Assembly (NCBI GenBank): GCA_029215795.1
Contig: JARDYH010000002.1
Coordinates: 270,886,310-270,950,309, forward strand
Direction of reading: 5' to 3'
Length of the DNA stretch: 64,000 nucleotides
Source of the DNA: Anniella stebbinsi
Lineage: Eukaryota > Chordata > Lepidosauria > Squamata > Anniellidae
Shown here: positions 23,200 to 34,309 of the stretch, piece by piece
Layout: the number at the start of each line of letters is the position of its first letter
How positions within the stretch are numbered: position 1 is the first letter of the stretch
Program-made: the position numbers and the translations under genes
Notes under the pieces: generated by a model
The model's database searches: none
Told to the model about the DNA's origin: nothing
What the model saw: the letters and a program-made list of their open reading frames with translations, nothing else

Positions 23200-23330
23200 C
23201 CCAAAATGGTGGCCGATCTGAAAATCAGACCTCCGATTTTGTCCAAACCGATCCAGGTCAACATCGGAGGTCCCGATCCAGGTCCTGATCTGATCCAGGG
23301 GGTCCCTGAACATCTCTACTAGCAGGATGC

Positions 23331-24230
23331 TTGCATGAGTCTCTACAGATTGTAATAAAAGCAGTAAATTACATTAAATCAAATGCACTTCAAGACCGCC
23401 TGTTTCGACAGCTTTGCGAGGACAATAACGAAGACTTCACACGCTTATTATTGCATACAGAAGTCCGTTGGCTGTCCAAAGGTAACTTCCTTTGACACTT
23501 TGTTGCTTTGTGGGACTCAGTTGTGACATTTTACAGAGGAAAGGAAATGGAAGAAAAGCTGACCTCCGCTAAATGTGATATATTTTACCTGTGTGATGTC
23601 TTCGAAAAGCTCAATTTGTTAAGCAAACAACTACAGGGCAGGAATTGTGACCGTTTTTCATGCAAGGAGATTATTACAGGGTTTCTTGGAAAAGTCAAGC
23701 TGTATGCCACCAATATTGGACGTCGAGAATTCGCACAGTTTTCCTCTTTGGCAGCAGTTAGTGATGAATTGAAAGATGATGAAATAATTGGGTATGTGAA
23801 TCATTTGAAGCAGCTTTATAATGATATGGAAGTTCGTTTCCGTGATCTGCTGGACATGGATATTCCGGCCTGGGTAGTTGATCCATTTGCTGTGAATGCT
23901 GCTGACGTTGATGTTTCTTTGAAAAAAGCGCTCATAGAGCTACAGAGCAACATAGCAGTCAAAGTAATTTTCAGTCACGAAAAACACCATTTTTGGATAA
24001 AGAGTACAATATCTAAAAAGTTTCCACAGCTTTGGGATAAAGCAAAATTGTTTTTCATGGAATTTCCTACTTCGTATTTGGCAGAATCAGGTTTCAGTCA
24101 TGTGAATTATTTACTCAGCCTAACACGGAATCGCCTTAACATAATGGAGAGAGGTGATCTTCGGTTATTCCTCACAGCAATAGAACTGGATATAAAAAAG
24201 CTTGTTTCTGGTCATCAAGCACAAGGGTGA
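23331..24230 (+). pseudogene. hAT transposase, C-terminal part, one in-frame stop
   Basis: One frame runs about 300 codons from 23331 to the TGA at 24228. It has a single internal TGA at 23493-23495, where a CGA arginine codon is the likely ancestor. Features are the HTEVRWLSKG motif just before the stop (typical of ZBED5/FAM200/SCAND3-like hAT proteins), then LWDSVVTFY, and near the end FPTSYLAESGFSHVNYLL with RNRLNI, the hAT dimerisation region that includes part of the catalytic core. The BED zinc finger and N-terminal half are missing. AATAAA at 24301 could be the old poly(A) signal. The rest of the frame is open, so decay is recent or slow. No host function is implied. Confidence 0.85.
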
Positions 24231-24660
24231 CATTGATCGAGAAATACTTAAAGTATATTTTTTTATGTAATTGTATTTTGTATAAATTATAAAAATTATA
24301 AATAAAACGTTCTATTTACAAACAAAACATTTAAATAGCTACCTTTCTACCAGTAGAACAGAGGGCCACAGGAAGGAAACAAGGTCAGAAGGGGGCCACG
24401 GTCAGAAAAAGGTTGAGAAACACTGTTTTAGAGCACCCTTACCTAACTTGTTGCTCTCTACATGTTTTGGGCTACAATTCCCAGCATTCCTGCCCATTGG
24501 AGTTGAAATCCAAAACATCTGGTGGATATCTTAGGGTGGCCATGTGTCCTCTTTTACAGAGGACAACTCTCTATTTGAAGGGCTGCCAGAGGACCATCCC
24601 TTATTCGAAAGAATGCCCTGTACAATTTTTGTTTAAAGATATGGGATCATAAGAACTGTT

Positions 24661-25925
24661 GCCTATCTAGATCCATTCCAGCCTGGGTTTTGACCTGGGC
24701 CCCCTCCACAAGGATGCGCTTTTGCGCCCGGTTCCGCGATTATGCGCATTATCGCGGAGGCGCTTTTACTCCTAATCCCTCTGCACCGGAGGCGGCGAGA
24801 GGCGGCGAAGCGCATTAATTCATGTCCAAAAAGCGCTTTACAAGCAGTTAATGCACGTAATCGCTTGTTCACACCGCGAAAATGCGCTTTAACGGCCGGA
24901 GCAAAATAAAAGTCGCTATTTAACGCGCGTTCGAAAATGCGCATTATCGGGGAGATAACGCGCCTGTACGCCCGTTTTGCGCTCCGTGCTTGTGGAGGTA
25001 AATTTTTTAATGAGCCTTCAAGGCTCATTAAACGTCTCGTGTGGAGGAGGCCTTCGTTATGGGACCAAATTAGCCCTGGTCGCCCTAATTTGTCAGGAGG
25101 GGGACAGGGGGAATGCAACCCTGTTAATTCTGTTTGATCACTCATTGGCTTTAGATACCATTGACCATGGTTTTCTCCTGAATTGACTCTGTGGGTTAGG
25201 CACTGGAGGGAATGTGTTACGGTAGGTTTGGTCTTACTTACAGGATCAATTTCAGAGAGTAATATTGGGTGACCATTCCTGAGCCTCATCTTGTCTCCAA
25301 TATTGTTCAACACCTATATGAAGCTGCTGGGAGCAGTTATTGGAGGATTTGGAGCCAAGTGCTATCAGTACGTTGATGGCATACAGCTTTATCTCTTGAT
25401 GACATCTGAATCAACTTAGGCTGTGCAAGTCCTGGATCAGTGCCTAGACAGAGATGGGCTGGATGAGAGCCAATAAACTAAAGGTGAATATTTGCAAGTC
25501 AGAAGCCCTGTGGGTAAGTGGTTCCCACGTCCAGGAGATAGGCTCATTGACTGTTCTGGATGAGGTTGCACTCCCTTTGAAAGATCAGGTTAGTGTGAGG
25601 GTATGCCTAGATCCATCATTGCCGCTGGAGGTCCAAGTGGCCATGGTGGCTCAGAATGCCTTTTACCAGCTTTGACTGGTTCACCAGCTATGGCCAATCC
25701 TGGACAGGGATAGTTTGGCTGCAGTGGTACAGGCACTAGTAACCTCAAGACTGCATTACTGCAATGTGCTCTGTGTGGGGCTGTACTTAACGGTGCTCCA
25801 GAAGCTGAAGCTAATGCAGAAGGCGGCAGCTCGGCTGGTATCAGGAGCTGCCCCTTTTCAACATGCAACTTCTTTGCTGAGGGAACTGCTCTGGCTGCCT
25901 AGTCACTGTCTATTCATCAATATAT
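24661..25925 (+). pseudogene. L2-type LINE reverse transcriptase remnant, split by MITE copy C
   Basis: Fragments 24661-24697 and 25053-25925 together follow the order of an L2-clade RT: LDPFQPGF, RYGTKLALVAL, LDTIDHGFLLN (the usual FDTIDH), NTYMK, CYQYVDGIQLY (the catalytic YADD box now YVDG), MGWMRANKLK, SRLHYCN and LQKLKLMQKAAARLVSG. Several stops and frameshifts make it dead, and it is truncated at both ends. The clade assignment rests on remembered motif order. Confidence 0.8.
24698..25052 (+). mobile_element. GCGC-rich MITE, copy C, inserted in an L2-type LINE
   Basis: A 355-bp copy with ends GGCCCCCTCCACAAG and GTGTGGAGGAGGCC. It splits a LINE reading frame: codons for LDPFQPGF end just before it and codons for RYGTKLALVAL resume just after. 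Flanking CTG and TTC would be a 3-bp TSD with two changes. Confidence 0.9.
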
Positions 25926-25929
25926 GCAT

Positions 25930-27137
25930 GTTAAATGTAGATAGCTAGATGATAGCTAGATAGCTAGATATCAACAGCACTTGAACAAGCAGGCTGAATA
26001 AGCAGGCAACTAGATTATGGAATTACAACCTTACACATTATGGATAGATTTACTGTATTTCTATTTAAATTATACAAATGATCTCTGAATTGGCCTCTCT
26101 CTCTCTCTCTCTCTCTAATAGCACATGCAAATTTTATGCAAATCACTGTCCTCTTTTTTGGTACTGCATTTCCTGTTTGTTTGTTTATTACATTTCTGTA
26201 CTGTCCAATAGCTGGATTAGCATTCTATTGTTGGCAATTTTAAGGTGGTCATCCTAAAAGAAGCTTGCCTGGTGCTAAATCGTTTGTCTTTTAAATCTGT
26301 TTTGTAGATATTTTTTTTAGATGCTGCTGATCCTTTTAGTCTGTACCACTATTTTACTCATTGTTTTATCTTTGTAATTTTATGATCCCCCCCCCCCATT
26401 ATTTATATTACGCCACCCTGGAAGTTTGTTTTAGACTGGAGGGTGGGGATATTTAAAATAATGACATACAAAAATTAGAACTGGGAAGGCTGAGGCAGAT
26501 TTTGGAGTGACACAAGGAGGTTTCCTGTTTTGAATTACTGCATCCAGCTGGAAATATAATGACTGATGACACAATACAAAAACACATATGAGCAATTATC
26601 CTGCCTTATGTGTCAAGACCCAAGATAACCAGATCACACAGAGGTTTAGTAACGGTGATGATATGTTGAAATCAATTGGTCCAACTGAAAATACAAGTAT
26701 AGGGAAAATGAGAGATTAGGTGTAAAACGCTTTGTGGCAGATAGAAGCTTCTGATTATACACATCTTATTGAGTAGGGTGTGGATGTCAATTGTTTTTAT
26801 GGACAGATGCTCTGGCCTTTGAGCTGTACAGGAGGCATAAATTCAGCAATTGCCACTTAGCATGGCCTGAAGATGCACTGTTCTACCTACTGCATAATAA
26901 ATATGCATTTGTTTCTTATTTGTTGTGCACAGTCCCTGAATGCTGGGAGTTGTAGTCCCAATACATTCAGAGAAAGTTCTAGTACAACTCACCTGGGGCA
27001 CCAGGTTGCGGCAAACTTATGTAATGTGTAGCTCCCTGCAGGATGCCCAAAGAATGACTCCTTCTTGACTGTGTAGATTCTGAGGAGGTGTGGGTGTTTT
27101 GGGTTTGTTTGTTTGTTTTGTCTTTTGTGAGGCGATT
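25930..27137. other. Intergenic with small simple repeats
   Basis: Contains TAGATAGC repeats at about 25940-25970, (TC)n at 26094-26116 and a poly-C run near 26390; otherwise nothing recognised. Confidence 0.5.
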
Positions 27138-27145
27138 CTATAAAG

Positions 27146-27465
27146 TAGGGTGACCAGATAAAATCCAGGTCAGGGCTCATGTAACTTTAACAGTTGTAGA
27201 GAAAAGGGAATTTCAGCCAGTGTCATTTGTATGCAATTAGTTCCTGGTGAAATTCCCTCTTCATCACAACAGTTAAAGTTGCAGGGGCCCTGCCTTCTTT
27301 TGTATATGGTCACTCTAGTATAGTGCATGCACCTTTAACTGTTGTGATGAAGAGGGAATTTCACCAGGAACTAATTGCATACAAATGACACTGGCTGAAA
27401 TTCCCTTTTTGCTACAACTGTTAAAGTTACATGAGCCCTGACCTGGATTTTATCTGGTCAGCTTA
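27146..27465. mobile_element. TAGGSTGACC MITE, 320-bp inverted dimer
   Basis: Two monomer-like units in inverted orientation share a centre with CTAGTATAGTGC. A perfect 8-bp TSD CTATAAAG lies at 27138-27145 and 27466-27473, placing the family in the hAT superfamily. Confidence 0.9.
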
Positions 27466-28285
27466 CTATAAAGGAGAGTGGAAGATTTGAGAGTGGAAAG
27501 AGACTGTTGAGACCAGTCCTCTTTTCCATATGGTCACCCTACTCACTAGCTGATAACTCATTTATTGAAATCCACCCTTCCCAAGTTTTCTTTTGTTTGT
27601 TTAAGGATTTACCTTAATTATTCCTATTCCTATCTTTTTTCCTTCTTTTCCCCTCCTTATTATATACATTCTTACCAGCAAATATTTCTGACTTCCATTA
27701 GTATTTTTTCATTCACTTTTCAAAATTTCATAATGGTGTTTTTTGGGGCTAAATAAAATTAAAACCAACAACACCTTACTGATGTAAGCAGCAAACTGGC
27801 ATGGGCCAATTCACAGGAGGATTCCTTTAGCAATACCGTAAGGTTCAGATGTTTCATAAAGCAATAAGTCCCAGGACAACGTGAGGCACCTTTTCTGGTC
27901 CCAAGCACTCTGTCCTCTCTGTCTGGATTAGGGCCTGAAAGACCAAAGAAAAGTGTGAGGTGAAACACAATTTGTGTCATTGCACAGCATCATTACTGAT
28001 CATGGGGCACATCAGTCAGCTTTAGCTTCCAGTTCCTTGGAGTTTGAGCCAACATGAGATAGCCTTAACTCTGGTCTTAAACCAATAGGGTTTTTTTGTG
28101 TGGTGGGGCCTTTGGGATAATTGAATGCATTTCGGGTTGCATGTTTACCAACAGCACTGCAGAAACTCTTTACCGGTTTCCTTGTGGGAGTGCTGAGTCA
28201 TTCTATCATTCTCAGAGATACTTCCTTCACCTCTTGCCCATGTCCCATTACATATTTAAGATCTGTTATTTTTACTTCACTGTTT

Positions 28286-28310
28286 TATATATATATATAT
28301 ATATATATAT
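28286..28310. repeat. (AT)n microsatellite
   Basis: Twelve or so TA units. Confidence 0.95.
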
Positions 28311-28569
28311 GAGTGGTTTTTATGAGAGGATTCAAAAACAGTGGATTCCACTGTTAATGCTGGAAAGGTGAACACAGATATCGCTTCTACCACTGACTAG
28401 ATAGCCAAAGTAGTGACTAATGAAGACAGAAGAATGGTTTCACCTGCTCTGATGCCCTTTATCAGCAGTCTGATGGGCAGAAATCACAGCAGGTAGAGAA
28501 ACAAAATGATCCCCGGCTAAAATCTGTTCCTCAAAATTACAACTACAGGAGCTGGCTGACAAGTTGACG

Positions 28570-28859
28570 TAGGAGGACAGGGCTCCTGTATCTTTAACAA
28601 CTGTATTGAAAAGGGAATTTCAGCCGGTGTCATTTGTATGCATGCATCACCTCTTCATCACAACAGTTAAAGCTGCAGGAGCCCTGCACTCTTCTGTATC
28701 TGGTCACTAGGGCAGGGTTCCTGCAGCTTTAACTGTTGTGATGAAGAGGGAATTTCGCCAGGTGCTGCCTGCATACAAATGACAATGGCTGAAATTCCCT
28801 TTTCAGTACACCTGTTAAAGATACAGGAGCCCTGTCCTCCTTTTCATACGCTCACCCTA
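28570..28859. mobile_element. TAGGSTGACC MITE dimer, left end deleted
   Basis: The left end reads TAGGAGGACAGGGCTCC, lacking about 17 bp of the terminal repeat; the right end CTCACCCTA is intact. No TSD seen. Confidence 0.8.
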
Positions 28860-29334
28860 ATTAGGTGACGACTTTACACCTATCTCCCAGTTGGCCCTGT
28901 ATTGTAGGTTTTGAGGATGGGAGAGCGAAAATCAGCTGACCAGACACAAAGAACAGAGCTCCTATGTCAGTAGTAGTTGTCTAAAAGAGGGCTTTTCATT
29001 TCAGCAGGTGAGCGAAGTTGCATTTCCTGAAACGCCCTCTGCTCCTACAGGCGAGGCGCTCTCTTCCTCTGCATGTGATCACCTTAAGAAAACCCCAGGG
29101 ACTGTACATTCATTTGCCCAGTGACAACTCCCCTTCCTGAAATTTTCAATATATTTACTGCAAAATAAAGGCAAATTGGATGTAATGCAGGAAAAGCCGT
29201 CTGCCAGGCAGGCTTTGAGGCATGTTGGAGATGTGGTGGCCAGAGGCCCACCAGGGTAGGAGGAGCCCTCACCTTGCTGAAGTCAACTCAGAGCTGGACT
29301 GCCAGAACAAATTCTCTTGAAATACATTGTTTTC

Positions 29335-29335
<1 letters not shown>

Positions 29336-29368
<33 letters not shown>
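29336..29368. repeat. (AT)n microsatellite
   Basis: About 16 AT units, followed by a G-rich stretch. Confidence 0.95.
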
Positions 29369-29371
<3 letters not shown>

Positions 29372-29912
29372 CTGGGTGGGGGAGGGGGGGTGCAATTTAA
29401 TAGTGTATATACAGAAGAGAGCCTGTAAACCGTTCTAAGAACCTTGCCTTTCCCCCATAGTGAAATCTCTCCCTCCTTCCCTGTGAAATTTGAAATGTTG
29501 AGGCCCTCGGTTTAAGCAGCCTGAATAAATCATGATATGCCCTCCTCTTCTGTGCCCCTGATGCAGCTTCCATTTTGAAGGGACTCTCAGAAAGCCTCTG
29601 GAGGGGGAACAATGGTATTCTAACTCTCAGTGAGTCACGGCTTTAATTATACAGATGGGGCAAGTGTGTTTCCTAGACTCCTCCTGACCACAGAAATATC
29701 TCGCTCTTCCTTTTCCCTCCAGACTGGAGCAATCCTAATGGCTCACATGAGAGGCGTTGCTGCAATCACCTGAGCTGCAGTAATTAGAGCTTGCAAAGAG
29801 ATCTTGGAGAGAGCTGAGTTGTCATGCTGGTCTTTCCTTAACCCTATGCTTTGTAAAACCAAAAATGTACACCTTGAAGAAAAGCAGTCAAAAGGCCACA
29901 CTCACAACTCTT

Positions 29913-30033
29913 GGCCAGATCTACACCAAGCAGGATTGGAAAACGTTTTGAAAACTGTATATGGAGTGTCATGGGCGCCAACAGTTGTCAAAACTGTTAT
30001 AAACCATTTTAAAGCAGTAGTGTAGATCCTGCC
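29913..30033. mobile_element. MITE with GGCAGGATCTACAC ends, copy 2 (inverted)
   Basis: GGCCAGATCTACACCAAGC to TAGTGTAGATCCTGCC; GTATATGGAGTGTCATGGGC inside. Flanks CTT/CTG match at two of three bases. Confidence 0.72.
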
Positions 30034-30088
30034 CTGGTATTGGACAGAAGCCTTATTTGAATCACTGGTGTGAGATCTATTAATCCAG

Positions 30089-30372
30089 ACTTCCCCAAGT
30101 GGATGCCCTCCAGTTATGTTGGACTTCAACTCCCATCACCCCCAGCCTGATTGGGGATGATGGGGGTTGTAGCCCAACACACCTGGAGGGCGAATCATGG
30201 TGCTTGTTGGGGACAATGGGAAATTAGTCTAACACAAAGGCAAGTGGCCATTCTGTTTGGGGACAATGGGAGTTGTAGTCTAAAACATCTGGAAGGCAAA
30301 TGGCCATGATCGCCAGGGAGACTTGAGATCCTAATACAACACATCTGGAGAGCACTAAGTTAGGGAAGGCTG
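30089..30372. mobile_element. hAT-like MITE with a tandemly repeated right arm
   Basis: A normal left arm (CTTCCCCAAGTGGATGCCC) is followed by right-arm-like units starting near 30152, 30208, 30258 and 30312, about 50-56 bp each, the last ending GGGAAGGCTG. Confidence 0.65.
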
Positions 30373-30643
30373 TTTCATGTTGATTCTAAGGACGGAAAGA
30401 GCTTTGTAGTTGATTTCTAAAAAATGAAGGAGATGCAATTCAAGTCTGGCTCAAAGCCCTGAACTCTGTCACAACAGCCCCCCCATGCCATGCCACGCCA
30501 CCCCAACTCACATTTCCATGGGACCTTTTAATCATTTGCTTTATATGTTGTAGTCCGAAGCCCTGGCATTGAAACAGCCTCAAGGGACTGAGTTCTGGAA
30601 TAGCCAGGAAATCCTTAATGCTTTCCAGAGGGGAAGGACCACA

Positions 30644-30712
30644 GCACAGTGGTAAAATACATGCTTTTCATGCAAAAGGTCCCAGGTTCAATTTGTGACA
30701 TCTCCACTTAAG
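30644..30712 (+). mobile_element. tRNA-like SINE head
   Basis: AGCACAGTGGTAAAATACATG (A box) and GGTCCCAGGTTCAATTTGTG (B box). It ends exactly where the MITE at 30713 begins. Confidence 0.6.
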
Positions 30713-31032
30713 TAGGGTGATCATATGAAAAGGAGGACAGGACTCCTGTATCTTTAACAGTTGTATAGAAAAGGCAATTTCAGCTGGTGTCATTTGTATG
30801 CAAGAAGCACCTGGTGAAATTCCCTCTTCGTCACAATAGTGAAATCTGCAGGAGTCCTGCCCTCTTTTGTTTCTGGTCAAGAGGGCAAGGCTCCTGTAGC
30901 TTTAACTGTTGTGATGAAGAGGGAATTACACTAGGTGCTGCATGCATACAAATGACACCAGCTGAAATTGCTTTTTCTATACAACTGTTAAAGATACAGG
31001 AACCCTATCCTCCTTTCCATATGGTCACCCTA
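30713..31032. mobile_element. TAGGSTGACC MITE, inverted dimer
   Basis: Ends TAGGGTGATCATATG and CATATGGTCACCCTA. It directly follows a tRNA-like SINE head ending at about 30712; no matching 8-bp flanks. Confidence 0.85.
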
Positions 31033-31777
31033 AGATTGGGTAGGCCTCTGCCTGGGACCCTCAGGAGCTACAGCCAATCAGAGTTGGCCATTCAGGGCTA
31101 GATGTACAAATAATCCAACCTGGTTTAAAGCAGCTTGCGTATGATCAGTGTGTTTGCACGGGCTTCCACAGCTGCAATGGCATATAAAATTCAAATGCCC
31201 CATAAAATGACTGTCATAGGAAAAAACGCAGACTGGGATTATTTCTGGCCGTCAACACTATTACAGCTGTTGTGGTATATCTGTTGCAGAAGGACCTTTT
31301 TGCTCAACCCTGTGCACTTAAGATGAAGCACTGATTCATTAGCTCAGGCTGCAACAGCAGGGAGTGGATGGTTGAGAACATTCACTATATTATGTGCAAC
31401 TACCTGTGAACAGGGCTGTCTGCATTTTGCATGTTCATATACATCCTGTGCTGTGCTAAATCTGGTGCAGAATGTGGCTTCCTGAAACGCTCAGTGTTCT
31501 CTCTTTCTCTCTGTGTGTCTCTTTTTTGAATCTAAAAATAGTGCATTACTAGTCCTCATGGTTGTGGGGGGAAAGTCTGAAAAGTGTTGAGTGATACAAT
31601 AATAGAACTTTTTTTAAAAAGCTGGGTCAACAAAAAGCAAACAAATGTTAATTATATTGTATGCACAAGTGTCAATTTTTTTCTTCTTCACTGTGACAAA
31701 TGTGGGAATTGGCTTCGGAAAAAGTGAGTCCTTTCAACCCACTCCACACACCCCACCCCATCGTTTAACTTGTAAGG

Positions 31778-32330
31778 CAGGAGGCAGACCTCTTTCAGTC
31801 AAAGGGCTGAATTCAATTACAGAGAAGCTGGGGGGGGGGGGTGTTCCTGCATTCTAGTTGTGGGTGGGGCTAAAGCCAAAGGAGGTGGGGCCAAAGGCAG
31901 AAAAGGCAGGGCCAAAATACAAAAAAATTATAATACTATTGTAGCTTAAAGTAGGCTGACCAGATAAAATCCAGGTGAGGGCTCATGTAACTTTAACAGT
32001 TGTAGAGAAAAGGGAATTTCAGCCAGTGTCATTTGTATGCAATTAGTTCCTGGTAAAATTCCTTCTTCATCACAACTGTTAAAGTTGCAGGGGCCCTGCC
32101 TTCTTTTGTATATGGTCACTCTAGTATAGTGCCTGCACCTTTTACTGTTGTGATGAAGAGGGAATTTCATCAGGAACTAGTTGCATACAAATGACACTGG
32201 CTGAAATTCCCTTTTCTCTACAACTGTTAAAGTTACATGAGCCCTGACCTGGATTTTATCTGGTCAGCCTAGCTTAAAGCTCTTAGTGCCAGCGACTAGG
32301 CCTTAGGCAATGCATTTCAGGTTTCTTTAG
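31778..32330. mobile_element. Same hAT-like family, inverted and interrupted by a MITE dimer
   Basis: Begins CAGGAGGCAGACCTCTTTCAG and runs through the GGTGGGGCCAAAGG block; the dimer at 31952-32271 splits it, and CTTAGTGCCAGCGACTAGGCC follows. The right boundary is approximate. Confidence 0.5.
31952..32271. mobile_element. TAGGSTGACC MITE, inverted dimer nested in a hAT-like element
   Basis: A perfect 8-bp TSD GCTTAAAG lies at 31944-31951 and 32272-32279. The flanks belong to a decayed element related to 59023-59309, in which the corresponding position is uninterrupted. Confidence 0.9.
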
Positions 32331-32570
32331 AATTGGGAAAGAACTGCAAAAAAGCTGATCAATGGTTGGAGAGAAAGGCTGTGGGGCTAGGGGAAGGGGG
32401 GATGGCCATCTGGAAACTACAGAGCCCGGGACTGAGGCTCCCACCCCTGCTTTAAGGGGACAGATCCCTTTGCTGTTTAAGGGATCTCATCCAGGGAAGG
32501 ATGAGAAATTGGGTTCAGAGAACTTGTGTCTTCTGAGCTCAATCCCACCTTTACTTTAGGCACTAGGCCC

Positions 32571-32665
32571 ACCCTCCCCAGCCTGGTGCCCTCCAGAAGT
32601 GCTTGCTGGGGGATGCTGGGAGTTGTAGTCCAACCATGTGGAGGGCACCAGATTGGGGAAGGCTA
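32571..32665. mobile_element. hAT-like MITE
   Basis: CCCTCCCCAGCCTGGTGCCC ... GGCACCAGATTGGGGAAGGC. Confidence 0.7.
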
Positions 32666-33171
32666 CTGTAGAGGGCTGCCACATGGGCTCAGCTCATACC
32701 ACTGCCCAGAAGGGAACATCAAGGCTGCAACACCTTCTCCTCGCTGCTTTTGCTGCTCCCTGCAGGTGACCTGGCTGCAATGGCAAGCAAGCGAAGAGGC
32801 AGGCCAGGAGGCTCTGGGAGCTAAGCATGGGCCCCCTGCTGGGCTGTGGGATTCAGCGGATGCCCAGTAATGCTGACCCCAGACACTGGCTCTGCACTTC
32901 ATGTACACCAGATCCATAATCCTTTCAGTTAGGCTAGTGTTGACAGGCGAGTTAAGTTGTCAAGTGGAATCTTACCACTGGTCACCAGCATTCACTCAGT
33001 ATCTTCTTGTTAGTGTCGTGGTGCTGCCTGAGGCTAAGGAAATGGTGACTCGCCAAAGGTGAGATTGTGGCTCAGGCATGCATCGAACGAAAGAACGAAC
33101 GGGGCCTTAGCAGCACACAGTTCAGACACTTCCTCGCTAATATGCTTTGTGATCAACACTGCTCAAATGAC

Positions 33172-33240
33172 AGAGCAGTGTAGTGGTTAAGAGATCAAGC
33201 TGTGAAGAAGAAAGACCAAGTTTATATACCCTCACTGCAG
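33172..33240 (+). mobile_element. tRNA-derived SINE head, partial
   Basis: AGCAGTGTAGTGGTTAAGAG followed by degenerate sequence; B box lost. Confidence 0.45.
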
Positions 33241-33299
33241 TGATGAATTTATTCAGCTCACTACGTGTATATATGGGGATATAATAATATAATACTGCC

Positions 33300-33480
33300 T
33301 CGCTTATATGGCTGCTATAATTTATCTGTTTATTTGATTTGTACCCCGCCTTTCTATCTCAAAAAATGGCATTCAAAGGGATTTACAATCCTAAATAAAA
33401 CTTGATTAAACAATTATAAAACAAATATATGAAAACACAATTAAAAGCACAAAAACAACATATAAGGATTACTAGACATA
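33300..33480 (-). mobile_element. LINE 3' tail, diverged
   Basis: TTTGTACCCCGCCTTTCTATC followed by an A-rich stretch, inverted relative to its source strand. Confidence 0.45.
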
Positions 33481-33674
33481 TAGTATGAGAAGCATGAATA
33501 AAAATAATATATAAGCACAATGATTAAATATTATTCTGCATTGGTCATTCTTCATTTACAATATTTATTTGTGCATGGTGTGTACAAATGAACGAATAAA
33601 TAAGTTCCCTCATATACTGGCTCCTATGGATCTTTTCTGCAAATTCCATTGAAATGGATATGAAGAGAGAGATT

Positions 33675-34300
33675 GCTTTGCTGACAAAATAATAATAATA
33701 ATAATAATAATAATAACGATTTATTTCTTACCCGCCTCTCCATCCAGATCGAGGCGGGGAACAACAACATGATAAAATACATAAAACTAATTAAAACATG
33801 ACAAATATTATTAAAACTGCATTAAAACATCCTAAAACATCCTAAAAACATTCTAAAATTACACTGGATATGCCTGCCGGAAGAGAACAGTCTTTATAGC
33901 TTTCTTAAATTCTAAAAGACTGTTAAGTTGACGAGTCTCCTCCGGCAGGTCATTCCACAGTCTGGGAGCGGCAGAAGAGAAGGTCCTCTGGGTAACGGTT
34001 GTCAGCCTAGTCTTGGCCGACCGCAGTAAGTTCTTCCCAGAGGACCTGAGCGTGCGGGGCGGATTGTACGGGAGAAGGCGATCCCGCAGGTAACCTGGAC
34101 CCAAACCATGTAGGGCTTTAAAGGTAATGACCAACACTTTATACTTCGCCCGGAAACTAATTGGCAGCCAGTGGAGCGATTTTAAAGCTGGCGTAATATG
34201 GTCACCCCTAGATGTACAGGTGACCAACCTGGCTGCCATATTTTGAACTAGTTGAAGTTTCCGGACTAGGCACAAAGGTAGCCCTATGTACAAACTGATA
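33675..34300 (-). pseudogene. L2-type LINE 3' end: C-terminal frame plus (AAT)n tail
   Basis: On the minus strand an open 144-codon frame (34293-33859) carries LVQNMAARLV, LKSLHWLPI, KALHGLGPGYL and APRLWNDLP, the conserved tail of L2-type ORF2, ending in QAYPV. Downstream is a 3' UTR with CCCCGCCTCGATC, then (AAT)n at 33689-33717. It is 5'-truncated near 34300. Confidence 0.85.
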
Positions 34301-34309
34301 TGGTTTGTT

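Larger units (their letters stand above)
22717..24425 (+). mobile_element. hAT (Charlie-like) DNA transposon, internally rearranged
   Basis: The ends read CAGCGTTTCTCAACC and GGTTGAGAAACACTG, inverted with one mismatch over 15 bp. The flanks are a perfect 8-bp TSD, TTTTAGAG, at 22709-22716 and 24426-24433, the signature of hAT insertion. The element is 1709 bp. The right half carries the transposase remnant (23331-24230); the left 600 bp is non-coding, with GATC-rich sequence and palindromes that replace the N-terminal transposase region, so the copy is non-autonomous. Confidence 0.92.
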
